A stretch of 64,000 nt of DNA from Acanthosepion lycidas (lineage: Eukaryota > Mollusca > Cephalopoda > Sepiida > Sepiidae), in assembly GCA_963932145.1 (NCBI GenBank), contig OZ010577.1, forward strand, positions 21,252,289-21,316,288. The letters run 5' to 3'. The translations under genes were made by a program, and so were the position numbers. Of this stretch, positions 11,492 to 21,845 are shown in pieces (position 1 is the stretch's first letter; each line of letters opens with the position of its first letter). The notes beneath the pieces were generated by a model that was not told the DNA's origin, ran no database searches, and saw only the letters and a list, made by a program, of their open reading frames with translations.

Positions 11492-11839
11492 GAAAAGTGT
11501 GTGTATATAAATATAAATAAATATATAATTATTTATATATTATATGCGCTGTACTTATTAGAAAGCACTCAATATCAGAGATAGAGCCAACATACCGAAA
11601 CTGTACACATATGTTTATATATGTATGAGTCCCGATGGACGACCAAGTAGGTATATATGTCTGCATACATCGATGTTTGCGTTAGTACGATGACAAAACG
11701 GCGAAGTTTCCCCCACCACTTCCACAATAACACCAATACACGCAATCTACATAAACCCAATTTTTTTAAAAAATTAATCAGTTTGTCTGACGATCGCTAA
11801 AGCGTGAAACCCAGGGTCTCAAACTCGCATCTATCCAAC

Positions 11840-11882
<43 letters not shown>

Positions 11883-12466
11883 TAGCTTTTATTTTTCTCA
11901 AGTGTGATGAGAAGTTAAAACATCTTTTGAGCCCTAGTAAGCTTGTATAAAAACAACATCTGTTGGTAAAAGCCTGTGTTTCAAATTATATGAGAAAAAT
12001 TCATATCTGATGTGAGCTGGTAAACTAAGATATATGAGCATGTAAGCTTAGACATAAGACAAGATTTTTGTCAACTATAGATAGAATTGCTGTAAATATT
12101 ACAAAATTTTTCTGACCTTGGTTGTGACAAAAACAAAACAAAAAATAAATAAAACTTTGCTTAAATTTGACCTTGAATTATACAAGGGGAGATTACTCTT
12201 TTCCTTCTACTGCAGCTGACAAAAATGCTGATTTTAAAAACTTGAATATAAGTTCAAAAGGTGCATTTAAAAATAACCACTTATATGTAAAATAATTCTT
12301 TTTTTTATAGATCCAGGGAAACAAAGCTTGTGTTTGTATTTACATATATCACTCTATTTATATAGCCGAGTTAAAATGTAATATAAAAATATTTACTAAG
12401 GTTAGGTAAGTTTAGCAAAAGCTCAAATGGCGAAAAATGAAAGGAAGATTGTGACACACCAATGTT
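11397..12466. other. Spacer with two (TA)n tracts
   Basis: (TA)n runs lie at about 11435-11474 and 11843-11878. The minus strand at 11760-11840 (GGATAGATGCGAGTTTGAGACC) could be a worn tRNA-like SINE head. The phrase CTCAATATCAGAGATAGAG at about 11567-11586 recurs inverted at about 16949-16967. No gene is recognised. Confidence 0.5.
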
Positions 12467-12470
12467 TTAA

Positions 12471-12712
12471 CTGTTTGAGCCCTGACCACCGCTTTACAGG
12501 TGGTAGAGTAAAATGACGTAATGACCAGTCACCGGTTGAACAGCAGTGGAGAAAAATGTCTCAATGCTCAGTCACTGGTTGAATGGTGGGTAAACACTTG
12601 TAACTATTTTTATATCTACTGTGAAACATTACATACCAATCATTTGCGAATTTTGACTCAGGAGCTCAGGCAGAAGGGTTAAAATTGTTCAGGAACACAT
12701 GGCTCAAATGGG
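12471..12712. mobile_element. TTAA-flanked MITE (piggyBac-like)
   Basis: A TTAA at 12467-12470 is followed by CTGTTTGAGCCCTG, and the right end reads CATGGCTCAAATGG followed by TTAA at 12713-12716. The two ends are imperfect inverted repeats of about 14 bp, and the TTAA duplication is the signature of piggyBac-type transposition. The 242-bp interior is non-coding and holds repeated CAGTCACCGGTTGAACAG/CAGTCACTGGTTGAATGG blocks. The superfamily is inferred from the ends only. Confidence 0.65.
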
Positions 12713-12839
12713 TTAAAAAATAGCATTTAAAATAACATTTTTAGCTGTGCTTCATTACCAACCATCAGAATGAGTGAAAAGTTTTTTTTTTTCTAATATT
12801 TACTAATCAATACAAAACCCAATAACCACTCAAGGTGGT

Positions 12840-13495
12840 TGCTCAATGAAGTTGTTGTCAGAGATTACAGAAAGAGAGAAAGAGGTGCATATTATGAGAA
12901 TATGTACGATAGTTACCAGTCAACTTCAAGAGGTCAAGAGTGTAGTGATTGGAGAAGCATTCTCTCAGGAGTTCATTCCATAATGCAACAGTTCCTAACC
13001 AATGGAATATGAAAGGAAAGAGAATGAATTGACTCAAGGTATGTGGTTTGATGGTTCCGATCTGTAAAGATCTGGACTGGTGGAACCAAGGTTCGTAGTT
13101 TGTCTGAACATTTGTCATGAAAATAGTCATAAAGTACTGAGAGGCAAGCAATATCTGTGGGGAAAGGGGTTGTAGGGAGGAAAATAATTCATCACTCATA
13201 TGATCATGCAAACACTTTTGAATTCTATCAAGACTGAAAAGTGAAGATTGGGCAGCTCCAGCCCAATTGTAGTAGCTATAATTCATTGGAATGGAAAAGA
13301 TAATGGCAGGAGGGCCTAGGTATTTTCTGGAGAAATACAAGGAGCTGAACATTTTTACAACTTCTTTAGTGATGGATGGTAATAGTTCCATTTAAAGTCT
13401 GGGTTGAATATGAGACCCAATAAACATTCAAGGCAAGGAGCCTCATTGAGAGTACAACCATTCATCATGACTGAAGAAAACTTGTGGTCTACTCT
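12840..13495 (-). pseudogene. CR1/jockey-like LINE subfamily 2, C-terminal RT
   Basis: On the minus strand from about 13490 the frame gives VMMNGCTLNEAP and LLGLIFNPDFKWN. After one frameshift, a 177-codon open frame (13391-12858) reads ITKEVVKMFSSLY.SRKYL.PPAI, GAAQSSLFSLDRIQK, DELFSSLQPLS, and ends with TVALWNELLRECFSNHY.LDL.K. This is the order expected of the region after the RT palm through the WN.LP tail. The MLS start at 13391 is not a real initiation site; the frame is simply open there. A typical YLYKS block has mutated. It is the longest intact LINE-derived reading frame in the window, so it is younger or luckier than its neighbours. Confidence 0.85.
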
Positions 13496-13687
13496 GTTAT
13501 AATGAAAATGAAACTACTTCACCCACAAGGTAGGTCAAAAAATATCTATCTAGTTTACTACAAAGTCACAAGTGTGTACCTATTTACAAGGCCACAATTG
13601 TGGGACATCTAGCAAAGTCTGACCTCAACATAGTCATATTGATCTGCAAGACAAGCTTACTAAACACTACTCTATAGCAAGAATATA

Positions 13688-13699
<12 letters not shown>

Positions 13700-13737
<38 letters not shown>
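13700..13737. repeat. (TA)n tract
   Basis: This is a pure TA run joined directly to the 3' edge of the SINE B copy that follows. Confidence 0.95.
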
Positions 13738-13738
<1 letters not shown>

Positions 13739-14128
13739 AATAATAGCTGGCCACTTGTATTCAAGGATACCTGTCTACTAGGGCGGCTAGCCAATCCTTA
13801 TTGCAGACACTTGCTCAGGTACATTTGTGTTTGCTCAACACCCACAGAGCCTACCTATGGTTTATACTGCAACTATGCTGAACAGTTAACATGTGGCTCT
13901 GTGCTAGGAGAGATATCGATGGCCACAAGAGTTCTGTCTACACAATTTCACTGGCAAGGCTTGGGCCAACCCATGGTATGGTTTTCAAACATTTTCCAAA
14001 GATGCCGCATGCTTGGATTGACCTCAATCCAGTCTGATAACATCAGGAAGTTGCTTTCCTGACAAATTGACCATAGTGATATTCAAACCAGGGTCTCATG
14101 GTCAGAAAGCAAATTTTCTAACCACTAT
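13738..14128 (-). mobile_element. SINE B (tRNA-derived), copy 1
   Basis: On the minus strand a tRNA-like head sits at about 14128-14070: TGGTTAGAAAATTTGC, then GAGACCCTGGTTTGAATATC (box B region). A body of about 330 bp ends in CTTGAATACAAGTGGCCAGC. Two other copies share this order at 32525-32982 (minus) and 60688-61160 (plus). All three are bounded by (TA)n tracts. The 123-codon open frame across it on the plus strand is meaningless. Confidence 0.75.
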
Positions 14129-14149
14129 ATATATATATATAAATATATA

Positions 14150-14296
14150 TAGACCTCACAGTAGCATACAACCACATCAACAGAGAATTTCTCTTCTATG
14201 TTGATGATATAGGTATTCGTAGTTGAGGTAAGAATGATCTAGAACAAAAAAGCAACCTCCCCGATCAACTGTCTTTCAATTTATATATATATATAG
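14150..14296 (+). pseudogene. Shrunken chimeric copy of family F LINE
   Basis: Three pieces of a longer neighbouring stretch are joined here. 14150-14199 matches 15104-15151 (AGACCTCACAG.AGCATACAA...TTTCTCTTCT). 14200-14272 matches 15496-15566 (GTTGATGATATAGGTATTC...CCCCGATCAA). 14268-14296 matches 16364-16395 (CTGTCTTTCAATTTATATATA). The shared mutations, including the in-frame stop in GGTATTCATAGTTGA, show that it derives from the same decayed copy and not from an active LINE. It reads as a local duplication with two large internal losses. Confidence 0.7.
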
Positions 14297-14586
14297 GAGC
14301 CAGCTTTCCCTGACAATCCACTTAGGTGAAACCTTGGTAGGTTTGTCTGGCTCTCTAGGTTTGACTAGGTCTGCTCTACTTTTGTATCGAGCACTTTTTT
14401 TAGTTAGTTGATTACTCGTATCGGGGTTTTTTTCTTTGGGCTTTGGACCTACATGCTGTACGATCATTTTCAACAGATGTTCATGTTCCTAGCTCTTTCT
14501 TTTTTTTAAAACCTTTTTTTCCTTCGAAATTGATTTGATCATTAGCAAATCAAGAAACCGAAGGTTTTCCAAGACGAGTGTAGTTA

Positions 14587-14630
<44 letters not shown>

Positions 14631-15099
14631 AAAGACAGATATTAACAGTGCTCATGTCTCTGTTCACACTGTTTATATCTCCAAACGCTCTATTTACCAA
14701 AAAATCCACCAAATTTTAAATAATCTCTAAATCATTTTTACATCATTGTTTGGAATTGTAAATGAAATTCTGGAGTGAACATAAGATTTTCTACAGGACT
14801 GTTAGATCATACCTTTTTTTTTTTAAATTTGCTATATTTATGAGATACATATGCTCAATATAAGAGATATTTATGATAATGATAAATAGTGTGAATATAC
14901 GTATCAACTCTGCATAGTCATTGTCAGTTTCACTCTTCAAAGCAGTCTTCGGAATAAGACTTGGTCTGAAGAAATGCATTGAGGTATGAAACTGACAGTC
15001 AATTGGACTTTGTTATGGTAAGGAGTGAAATGATGACATATATGTCATCAAACAACCCTATAAAATTGCTTATATCTCCAATAGAAAATTGTATACTTT
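14297..15099. other. Spacer with (TA)n
   Basis: A (TA)n run lies at about 14590-14630. Open frames at 14276-14473 and 14791-14979 (minus) have no recognisable relatives. Nothing else was seen. Confidence 0.5.
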
Positions 15100-16330
15100 C
15101 TATGTAGACCTCACAGAAGCATACAACCACATCAATAGAGAATTTCTCTTCTCATTTATTAGAAACTGCCTTTGAAACTACCTTTCAACCTCTGAATCCA
15201 CTGAATGACAATATCTAATAGAAGAACTATATCAGTTCACAAAGTCATTTATATTGAGCAAGGACTAATACAAAAGAATTCCAAACCTCATCAGTATTAT
15301 GACGAGGAGGAAATGAGAGCCCCAATCTATTTAATCTTTACTTAGACTATGATCTGCACCTACAACCACAGATGTGAAGAGTTGGGCAGTGATCATTTAA
15401 GCATATCATACCATATCCCAAATTAATCTACTAAGAGAAAACAATGATACTGCTTCACCACCCCAACACAAGCCCAATGCACTGATGACAAAGGAGCTAC
15501 GTTGATGATATAGGTATTCATAGTTGAGGTAAGAATGATCTAGAACAAAAAAGCAACCTCCCCGATCAAGTTTTCCAAGAAATAAAACTCAAGATAAAAG
15601 TTTCCAAAAGAAAACAATCATCTGGAATTGGAATGAAAGCAGTGATGGCACCTAATCAAAAAACAACATAAAAATTCAGCATGTGGAATTAGTAAATACT
15701 AAACACTTCAAATACCTCAATATGTTGTTTTTTTTTTGTTTTGTTTTTTTTAAGCATTTCACCCCAAGCAAGGCGGGTAGTTTCATTCAACATCACATAT
15801 TGCTACAAAACCAAAACATTAATCTAAAAACTAAAGTCATGTTCTTAAATAGTGTCATCAAATCGAGACTTTCATATAGATATAAGGCATGGTGCCAAAC
15901 TTGTTCAGCTATATCTAAACTGTATCCAACTGCTTTCTCAGATTAATGGTTAAAAATAGCTTTGAGTGAATGTAGCGTGTAACGTTAAGTGAGGATAATG
16001 CTTTTTTTTTAACCTCATGTATTGGCACTAGAGAATCACAACAAAGAACTGTATCAGATAAAAGAAACAACATCATTTGAGGACTTTCAACAGTAGTAAC
16101 AACTAAAATGGATAGCACATGTAATGCAAAGGTGGAATAATGACATAATCATGTTGTTGATGTTCCAAAGTACTACAAACATACGATAAAGAAAGTAGCC
16201 TCTATTAATTCTGTAAAAAACGATAATAGTTTGAGAAACCTATTTTTAATAAAAATTATTTTTAATAGAAAGATTTTATAAATTTCAACCGAGAACATCA
16301 CTGTTTGGTCAATGAATGCAGCTAACATTA
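15100..16330 (+). pseudogene. Family F LINE, reverse transcriptase, decayed
   Basis: The plus strand reads VDLTEAYNHINREFLFSFIRN (about 15104-15165), the first palm aspartate block. It continues through a worn GESPNL-like block near 15320 and reaches YVDDIGIHS (about 15499-15525), the catalytic YxDD box, followed at once by a stop. Next come KIKVSKRKQSSGIGM and HFKYLNM (about 15700-15722). After a nested LINE tail (15728-15776) the frame resumes with NLKTKVMFLNSVIKSRLSY..KAWC (about 15825-15895). The 3' part has RWISHV-like and KRG-like scraps to about 16330. Stops are frequent. Related pieces lie at 14150-14272 and at 23880-24029 with 26893-27250. Confidence 0.8.
15728..15776 (-). mobile_element. 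CR1-like LINE 3' terminus nested in family F LINE
   Basis: A T-rich run followed by AAGCATTTCACCCCAAGCAAGGC is the inverse of the shared CR1-like 3' end (GCTTGGGGTGAAATG plus A-rich tail). It interrupts the family F reading frame exactly here. At about 50 bp it is an extremely short 5'-truncated insertion. Confidence 0.7.
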
Positions 16331-16377
16331 ACATCATTATCATATTGTGTTAATTCCTAGGTGAACACTGTCTTTCA

Positions 16378-16380
<3 letters not shown>

Positions 16381-16422
<42 letters not shown>

Positions 16423-16423
16423 A
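16381..16423. repeat. (TA)n tract
   Basis: This is a pure TA run directly 5' of the SINE A copy that follows. Confidence 0.95.
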
Positions 16424-16842
16424 GGCACGGTGGAGTAATGGATAGTGGCTTGGATTGAGGAATCGGAGAGCCTAGTTCGAATTCCAGTCGAATCCATTAC
16501 ATTCACTTATGTGCTAATACCCTTGGTAAAGATGTGAATCCTCTTCTTCTCCCTCCAGCTATGGGTAAATAGCAGGACAGACTGGATTCTATAGCCTTGG
16601 ATGGCAAATGGTCTAGAAGGAGGACAATTCTGAATTCAAAACCTGTAGAGGTTCGTTTAGGGACCTTGTGGCACGTAGTGCAGCAGGTCTTTGTATTCGG
16701 CATTTCTAAAAGTGTGGATGGTTCTGTATGAAACCTTCACCACTATAATCGAACCTCATGTGCTGTTGTTGGGCTGTCAGTTTCCTATGAACTGATCTGC
16801 TTGACCCTCATACGTCAAATTCGACGGGAGAGTCAAGTAGAA
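16424..16842 (+). mobile_element. SINE A (tRNA-derived), copy 3, longest
   Basis: This is the best copy of the family. The head AGGCACGGTGGAGTAATGG is followed by GAGCCTAGTTCGAATTCCAG, a good polymerase III box B. The body shared by all copies follows (CCATTACATTCACTTA, GTGAATCCTCTTCTTC, CTATGGGTAAATAGCAGGAC, GCCTTGGATGGCAAATGGTCTA). A 3' region seen in few others includes GGGCTGTCAGTTTCC and GACGGGAGAGTCAAG. It lies between (TA)n tracts at 16381-16423 and 16844-16868. Confidence 0.85.
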
Positions 16843-17819
16843 TATATATATATATATATATATATATATGACGATTACGTCCAGCATGAAACAGCCTGTC
16901 GCTTCTGAGTTTTGACTTCAATGTTCACTTTTATATTTATATTTACATATGCTCTATCTCTGATATTGAGCACTTTATCCCATAAATATAGCACACCTTA
17001 AAACTATATTTCTTTTTATATATATATATATATTATATATAATGTTTATAAGCATACATTATATACGTTCCAAAGATTGTCTTAGCTGTGGGGGGGGGAT
17101 AGTGGAGGCAAGCTCCCATGGTTTATAAAATAATTCTGGGCATGCATCTCAAATGGCCTCTGACAACTAAGTCCAACTCCAAGTTAAAGAATTGGAGAAG
17201 GCGGAAAATTGGTGCCTCATAACCAGCTCCTTCAGGTAGTAATTCCAGACGGAAAGGCGATTGGCTGTCAACACTGCCAACTTTGCCCCCAAATGTAATG
17301 CTCTGTATTCCTTTGGATTTTGTTGGTACAGCAGAGGTGTGGCCATGTAGTCTGGGCAGTATATGGCCTCCATCTACCTGTGCCCTGTAGAGGTCACTCC
17401 AGTTTCACTACCAGAGGACTGAATTTTGACCAGAGAGGACACTACTTTTATTTTAGGAATATTCCAGATATTTTTAATGTCATGAAAAAGATGCACTACT
17501 TTGATCTAAAAAAGGGGATTATTTTAGATATCTTTACTGACTGTCCTGTGTTGGCAAAGCAGATCATCATTCAAATCTCTCAAGCCATCATAATCCAGAT
17601 TTAGTTACCTACAATTTATGTATTCTCTTAAAACTAAAATAAATATTAAAAAGAATGAGATTTCACGCCATGGAGAAGATTAAAGAGAATGCTATGAGAC
17701 AACTGCTGGTTACCTCCAAAGACTAGTTTACACTAATGCTGAGATAACTATGTTTTAAGAAACTAAAAGGAAATTTAGAGGTTTTTGCTCTTGAGAGGAA
17801 ACTTTTTTATTAATATTAC
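16843..17819. other. Spacer with (TA)n and a G9 run
   Basis: (TA)n occurs at about 16844-16868 and 17018-17040, and a run of nine G lies at 17090-17098. The stretch 17160-17440 is less AT-rich than its surroundings and holds a 68-codon minus-strand open frame (17167-17373). It might be part of an old coding repeat, but I recognise no motif in it. Confidence 0.5.
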
Positions 17820-18095
17820 TACACTAGCTTAAAAGCCACCCTATCGACATTTTAACTAGATCTTGCAGAGGGCTCTTGATTAGGCCATTACCAGAATAGG
17901 TAGGGAGGAGTAGATGCAATAGGCAACAATAAACTACAGAACTCAAAACTGGTCACTGCATTTAAGTATTGCATTAATATTTCAGCTTACTTTTTCAACA
18001 ATTCTTCTGCTGCCACTTAATTTAAAGACAATTTGATATACATAGGTTCTTACTTTCTGTACAAACAATTATTTTTATTTCAAGGGTGACTTTCA
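17820..18095 (+). repeat. Dispersed repeat H, copy 1
   Basis: About 270 bp match the reverse complement of 37985-38265. Shared blocks in order are AGCTTAAAAGC near 17827, a GGCCAT...TAGG.AGGA.TAGATGCAAT block, ACTGCATTTAAGTATTG, ATTCTTCTGCTGCCACTTAA, AGACAATTTGAT and ACAATTATTTTTATTTCA. There is no open frame and no clear terminal repeats. The family is unknown. Confidence 0.7.
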
Positions 18096-18683
18096 CAGGA
18101 TTTTGCAATTAATTTTGATTATTCCTAAATTATTTCCAAGTTATAAAAATCATTATCACACAAAAAAATCTGTCGCAAAAAATCACGTAAAAAAAAAAAT
18201 AATTACTGAAAACAATCACAGTAATGAAAATTTGAGAATCCAAAATTTCAGGAATGCAGGTCTGGATCCAGCCCAGAACATTTTTAATTTGCTCATGGAG
18301 TCAGCCTGATTCCAAAATGGCATGGTACATTGAGCTATGGCCTACAGGAGTAAAGTTGGAAAAGTGTGACATAGTAACACACTGACATTCACATTTATTA
18401 TATCGATGACCAAATTATTTCCTGACAAATATCATAAACAAAACTTGACAAGACTTTATTAAATGTCTGATTAAACCATTTATATATATACTCCACCTGG
18501 AAAAGAATTGATATCTGGTCATTAGTTGTTAAGTATTTTCTACCTATCATTTGATTTAATCCTCAAATTTTGATTACTTTCTGTTCTTCTATCCTTACTT
18601 TGAACAAGGAATTACATACAATTTATATTTCTGAGACAAAGGCCGAAAACATGTAAAAAAAGAAAATGTTTAGCAACCATAAG

Positions 18684-18684
<1 letters not shown>
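18096..18684. other. Unannotated AT-rich spacer
   Basis: Nothing was recognised beyond poly-A runs. An open frame at 18103-18309 (68 codons) is lysine and asparagine rich and has no relatives that I know. Confidence 0.5.

Positions 18685-18752
<68 letters not shown>
18685..18752. repeat. (TA)n microsatellite, 68 bp
   Basis: This is a long uninterrupted TA tract. The Tyr-Ile repeat open frame across it is an artefact. Confidence 0.97.
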
Positions 18753-18757
<5 letters not shown>

Positions 18758-18845
18758 AAAAAGAAAGAAGAGTAAGATATATAATCTGGTGTTCTTATTG
18801 ATATTTTTATTTTTACAAAACAGTGCTCAATGTAAATTTACAGAG

Positions 18846-18985
18846 CATAAATATTAAATTCCAAAATTCACTTGAAGATGAAACAGAACTAATGCTTTTA
18901 ATTTAATTATATAATTAAATTTGAAGTTTTTAGCTTCAGTTTTTGAAACATGATAATTCCTGTGTAGTGAAGAAACTATATTTTA
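18846..18985 (+). repeat. Dispersed repeat G, copy 2
   Basis: This is the second copy of the repeat at 95-225, in the same orientation and also followed by (TA)n (19000-19020). It shares the CACTTGA block, the ATTTAATTATATAATTAAATTTGAA palindromic core and AATTCCTGTGTAG. Confidence 0.6.
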
Positions 18986-19204
18986 AATCAGCTAATTTAT
19001 AATATATATATATATATATAAAAATAAAATGAAATGTTCTCTTACCATGTTTTATTTATTCTGCTTTTATCTCTTGATATTATAACCATATCATGTTGAA
19101 ACACAGCTTCTTGTCCAATCACCAAAGTTAAGAAATGTTGAGTCTTGTTAGTAACTAAGTAGGAGACTGCTTGGAAATAACAGGTTCTGTGAGCTTGGAA
19201 TTGT

Positions 19205-19350
19205 GAGTGATGTAATGGCTAATGACTCAGAATTTTTAATCGGAGAGCTAATTTTGAATTCCAAAAAAAATTCTTTACATTCACTTATGCACAAATACCC
19301 TTGGGAAAGGTATGAATCCATCTCTTCTCACCCCCCTGCTGCAGGTTAAA
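19205..19350 (+). mobile_element. SINE A, copy 4, worn
   Basis: A worn head (GTGATGTAATGGCTAATGACTC, then TCGGAGAGCTAATTTTGAATTCC) precedes TTTACATTCACTTATG, ATACCCTTGGGAAAGGTATGAATCC and CTGCAGGTTAAACAG. The right half is lost. A poly-A run interrupts the box B region. Confidence 0.75.
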
Positions 19351-20785
19351 CAGTATCTCAAAAGAATTGTTAATACAATATTCATTTGTAAAAAAAGCAA
19401 ATAATTACTGTTACAATCAAAAATTGTTTCTGCTTTAAATAACCTACAAAAGGTTGATAAATCAAAAAAAAAATCATAAACCAAATCAACCTTGATATTG
19501 AACACTATACTTACAGAGATTGCTTGCTATAAAAAATTGAAATCTTCTCATAATACTATTGTCAACTGTTTTTCAGTAAGTACAATCTTTTATATATCAG
19601 TAACACAACTGTGGCATGGAATTCATGATGAAAGTTAATGGTTAGAAGAGAAATCTGAGAAAAAGTGATATTCAAAAGTTGTAATAGAAAATGCTTCTAA
19701 TATTGGTCATGCCTCAATTAACAATTTGATATTTCTTAAAATTCTTTCTGAATTCTTACAAAATTTTACATTGTTCAGATTTTTCATTAAGAATTTTATA
19801 TTCCTTAATGAAAAAAATGGACAATAATGAAAAATATTTTTACACAACCCTTTTAAAAATAATTTTAAATAATTCTTATATAGTTCTTTTTTATTATCTT
19901 TTTTCTTTCTAATCTATGAAGATTCATATTGAATTTCTAGTTAAATTTGAAATTCTAAAAAATAATAAATGTTGCTTGAATAATAATTGAAATACGAGAA
20001 TAAATGATTATTATATTACCAAAAAATAATTAAAATATAACAATGATGCAACTGATTTGGTTTAGATATTGTTGATAAAAAAATTAATTTATGGAAGCAA
20101 AAACATAGATTTTTTGCAAAACAAAAAGGGAATAACAATGAAAAGTACAAATTTTCACAAAATTATCTTAATTTATTGATTATTTTATTTTTGTTAGAAT
20201 TTTTATTTTAAAATTTAAGAAATCACTAATCTGACCATTATTTTTTAAAATTGAAAATTTTCAATTATTTCAATTCAAAATTAAAGAAAATTAATATTCT
20301 GATGTTTTTTCTCTCTGGGTAATCACAGCTAAGGTTTTCTTCTTTTTACCAAAAGAACAATAAAAATTATGAATTCATTTTAAAAACTTTAATTGAATTT
20401 TGAAATTAAATAAGTGGAGAAATATTGGTAATAAAAAACATAAATAATAACCAAACTCTAACAAAAACAGCAAAAACAAACAAAAGTAAAATGAACATGA
20501 AGTATCAGCTAACTCCATTACATTTTTCTTTCTTTTCTCATTCACCCAAATTCAACCTTCTTTCACTCAATTCTTCCATGTTCTCTGTGCCTGTATATAG
20601 AACTGGCACAAGAATGTATACAGAAGCAGGCATCTTCTATGCTTGCATTACTCTAATAATGGTGCTTGTTCACAATTTATCCTAAGAAATAAAGGACTTG
20701 AGATTTTAAAAATATCCCAATTACAAGGGGGATAGTAAAAACTCTAAATAATTAAATTATTATTACAGAAAGATTATTTGTACTG
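19351..20785. other. Very AT-rich spacer
   Basis: This is the most AT-rich stretch of the window, with many A and T homopolymers. Short frames at 20425-20685 and 20794-21036 are not convincing genes; the second is a shadow of the mariner element that follows. Nothing else was seen. Confidence 0.55.
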
Positions 20786-20789
20786 GAAA

Positions 20790-21845
20790 AAAATTGAAGG
20801 CATGCTTGGTGCATGCATCACATACAGGAACTCTCCATCATTGTGGTCAGAACCAAAGTACACAGCATATTTTAAGTGAATTTCAAATATTTAGATATTT
20901 CTACATTCAACAACTTATGTACCATTGTTTCTCTACCTTTCACCATTTTTTGAAGCAGCTTCATGGTTTTATCCTTCTTGAAGTTGGCATCTTCCTGAGT
21001 GATGAATTGGTCAAAGTGGTTTTTACAGGCTTCTGAGAATTGAAATGCTTCCCATTAAGAAAATTTTGTAGGGATTGAAATAAGTGGTAATCTAAAGGTG
21101 CATGGTTAGCTGAATATGCTAGGAGTAGCTGGACATCCTAGTCAATTTTTTACCAATTTCTGCCAAGTCTGCAAAGAGACCAGAGGTTTGTATAGTTCTG
21201 ACAGAAGATGATGTTCTCTCAATTAGATAATTCCAGAAGCTCTGATCGATTGCTACTTTTAATCAAACTACTTGGGAACAGTACTTATCTACATTCAATG
21301 TTTGATTTTGTAGAAGAAGCTTGTGATACATAAAGCCTTTCCAATCACACTAGAAACACAGTTTCACTTTCTCCAGATGCAGACTGACTTTTGGAATGTT
21401 TTTGCTCTATGTTGTGGTAAACAATCCATTTTTCATTACCTGATCAATTTTAAAAAAAAAAAAAAATGGGTAATTTCTGTTGCATCTGAGTAAAGAATCA
21501 CAGATGGAAACACAATCTTAAATTTTTTTCATTAAATCATAAGGCACCCAAATGGAAATTTACATATAAAAGTTTTTTTTTTTTTTAAATTGCTTATCGT
21601 GCTCATATGAGATTTATGGGTATTTCTGTGATGGCCTGTGTTGTGTGATCTGGATGTTTTTAATCCATGTTTTGATTTGGTCATCATCAATGACTGTAGA
21701 CCTGATGGAATGCTTTCTATTTTTCCAGATCAAAATTTTAATTTCTGAACCTAGTGAACTACTTATGAACATTACTTTCAGCTATGGCACCATCCCTATA
21801 AATGACACATATCTTTTTTTGTTGTTTGTACAGTATTTTTCTTTT
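20790..21845 (-). pseudogene. Mariner-family transposase, decayed
   Basis: On the minus strand the order of a mariner transposase can be followed through shifting frames. N-terminal scraps near 21780-21700 give FTRFRN-like and NFDLE blocks, then VIDDDQIKTWIKN (about 21660-21690). Further on are VWVPHDLMKKN.RLCVSICDS (about 21480-21550), NEKWIVYHN (about 21415-21445) and VIGKALCI.SFFYKIK (about 21310-21350). The C-terminal part has a YS...H.PLDYHLFQSLQNFLNGK block (about 21045-21140) and ACKNHFDQFITQEDA (about 20985-21030). Catalysis in this family uses a DDD triad; several positions are lost to stops. I could not identify the terminal repeats. Confidence 0.8.

Noticed and set aside
13691..14062. 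123-codon plus frame
   Set aside because: It lies in SINE B and begins in a (TA)n tract.
16424..16500. tRNA gene at the head of SINE A
   Set aside because: The same head recurs in eight diverged copies with a shared non-tRNA body, so it is a SINE and not a tRNA gene.
18666..18857. Tyr-Ile repeat open frames at (TA)n tracts here and at 11342, 13691, 35404, 57259 and 60651
   Set aside because: TA repeats contain no stop in one frame and so create spurious frames.
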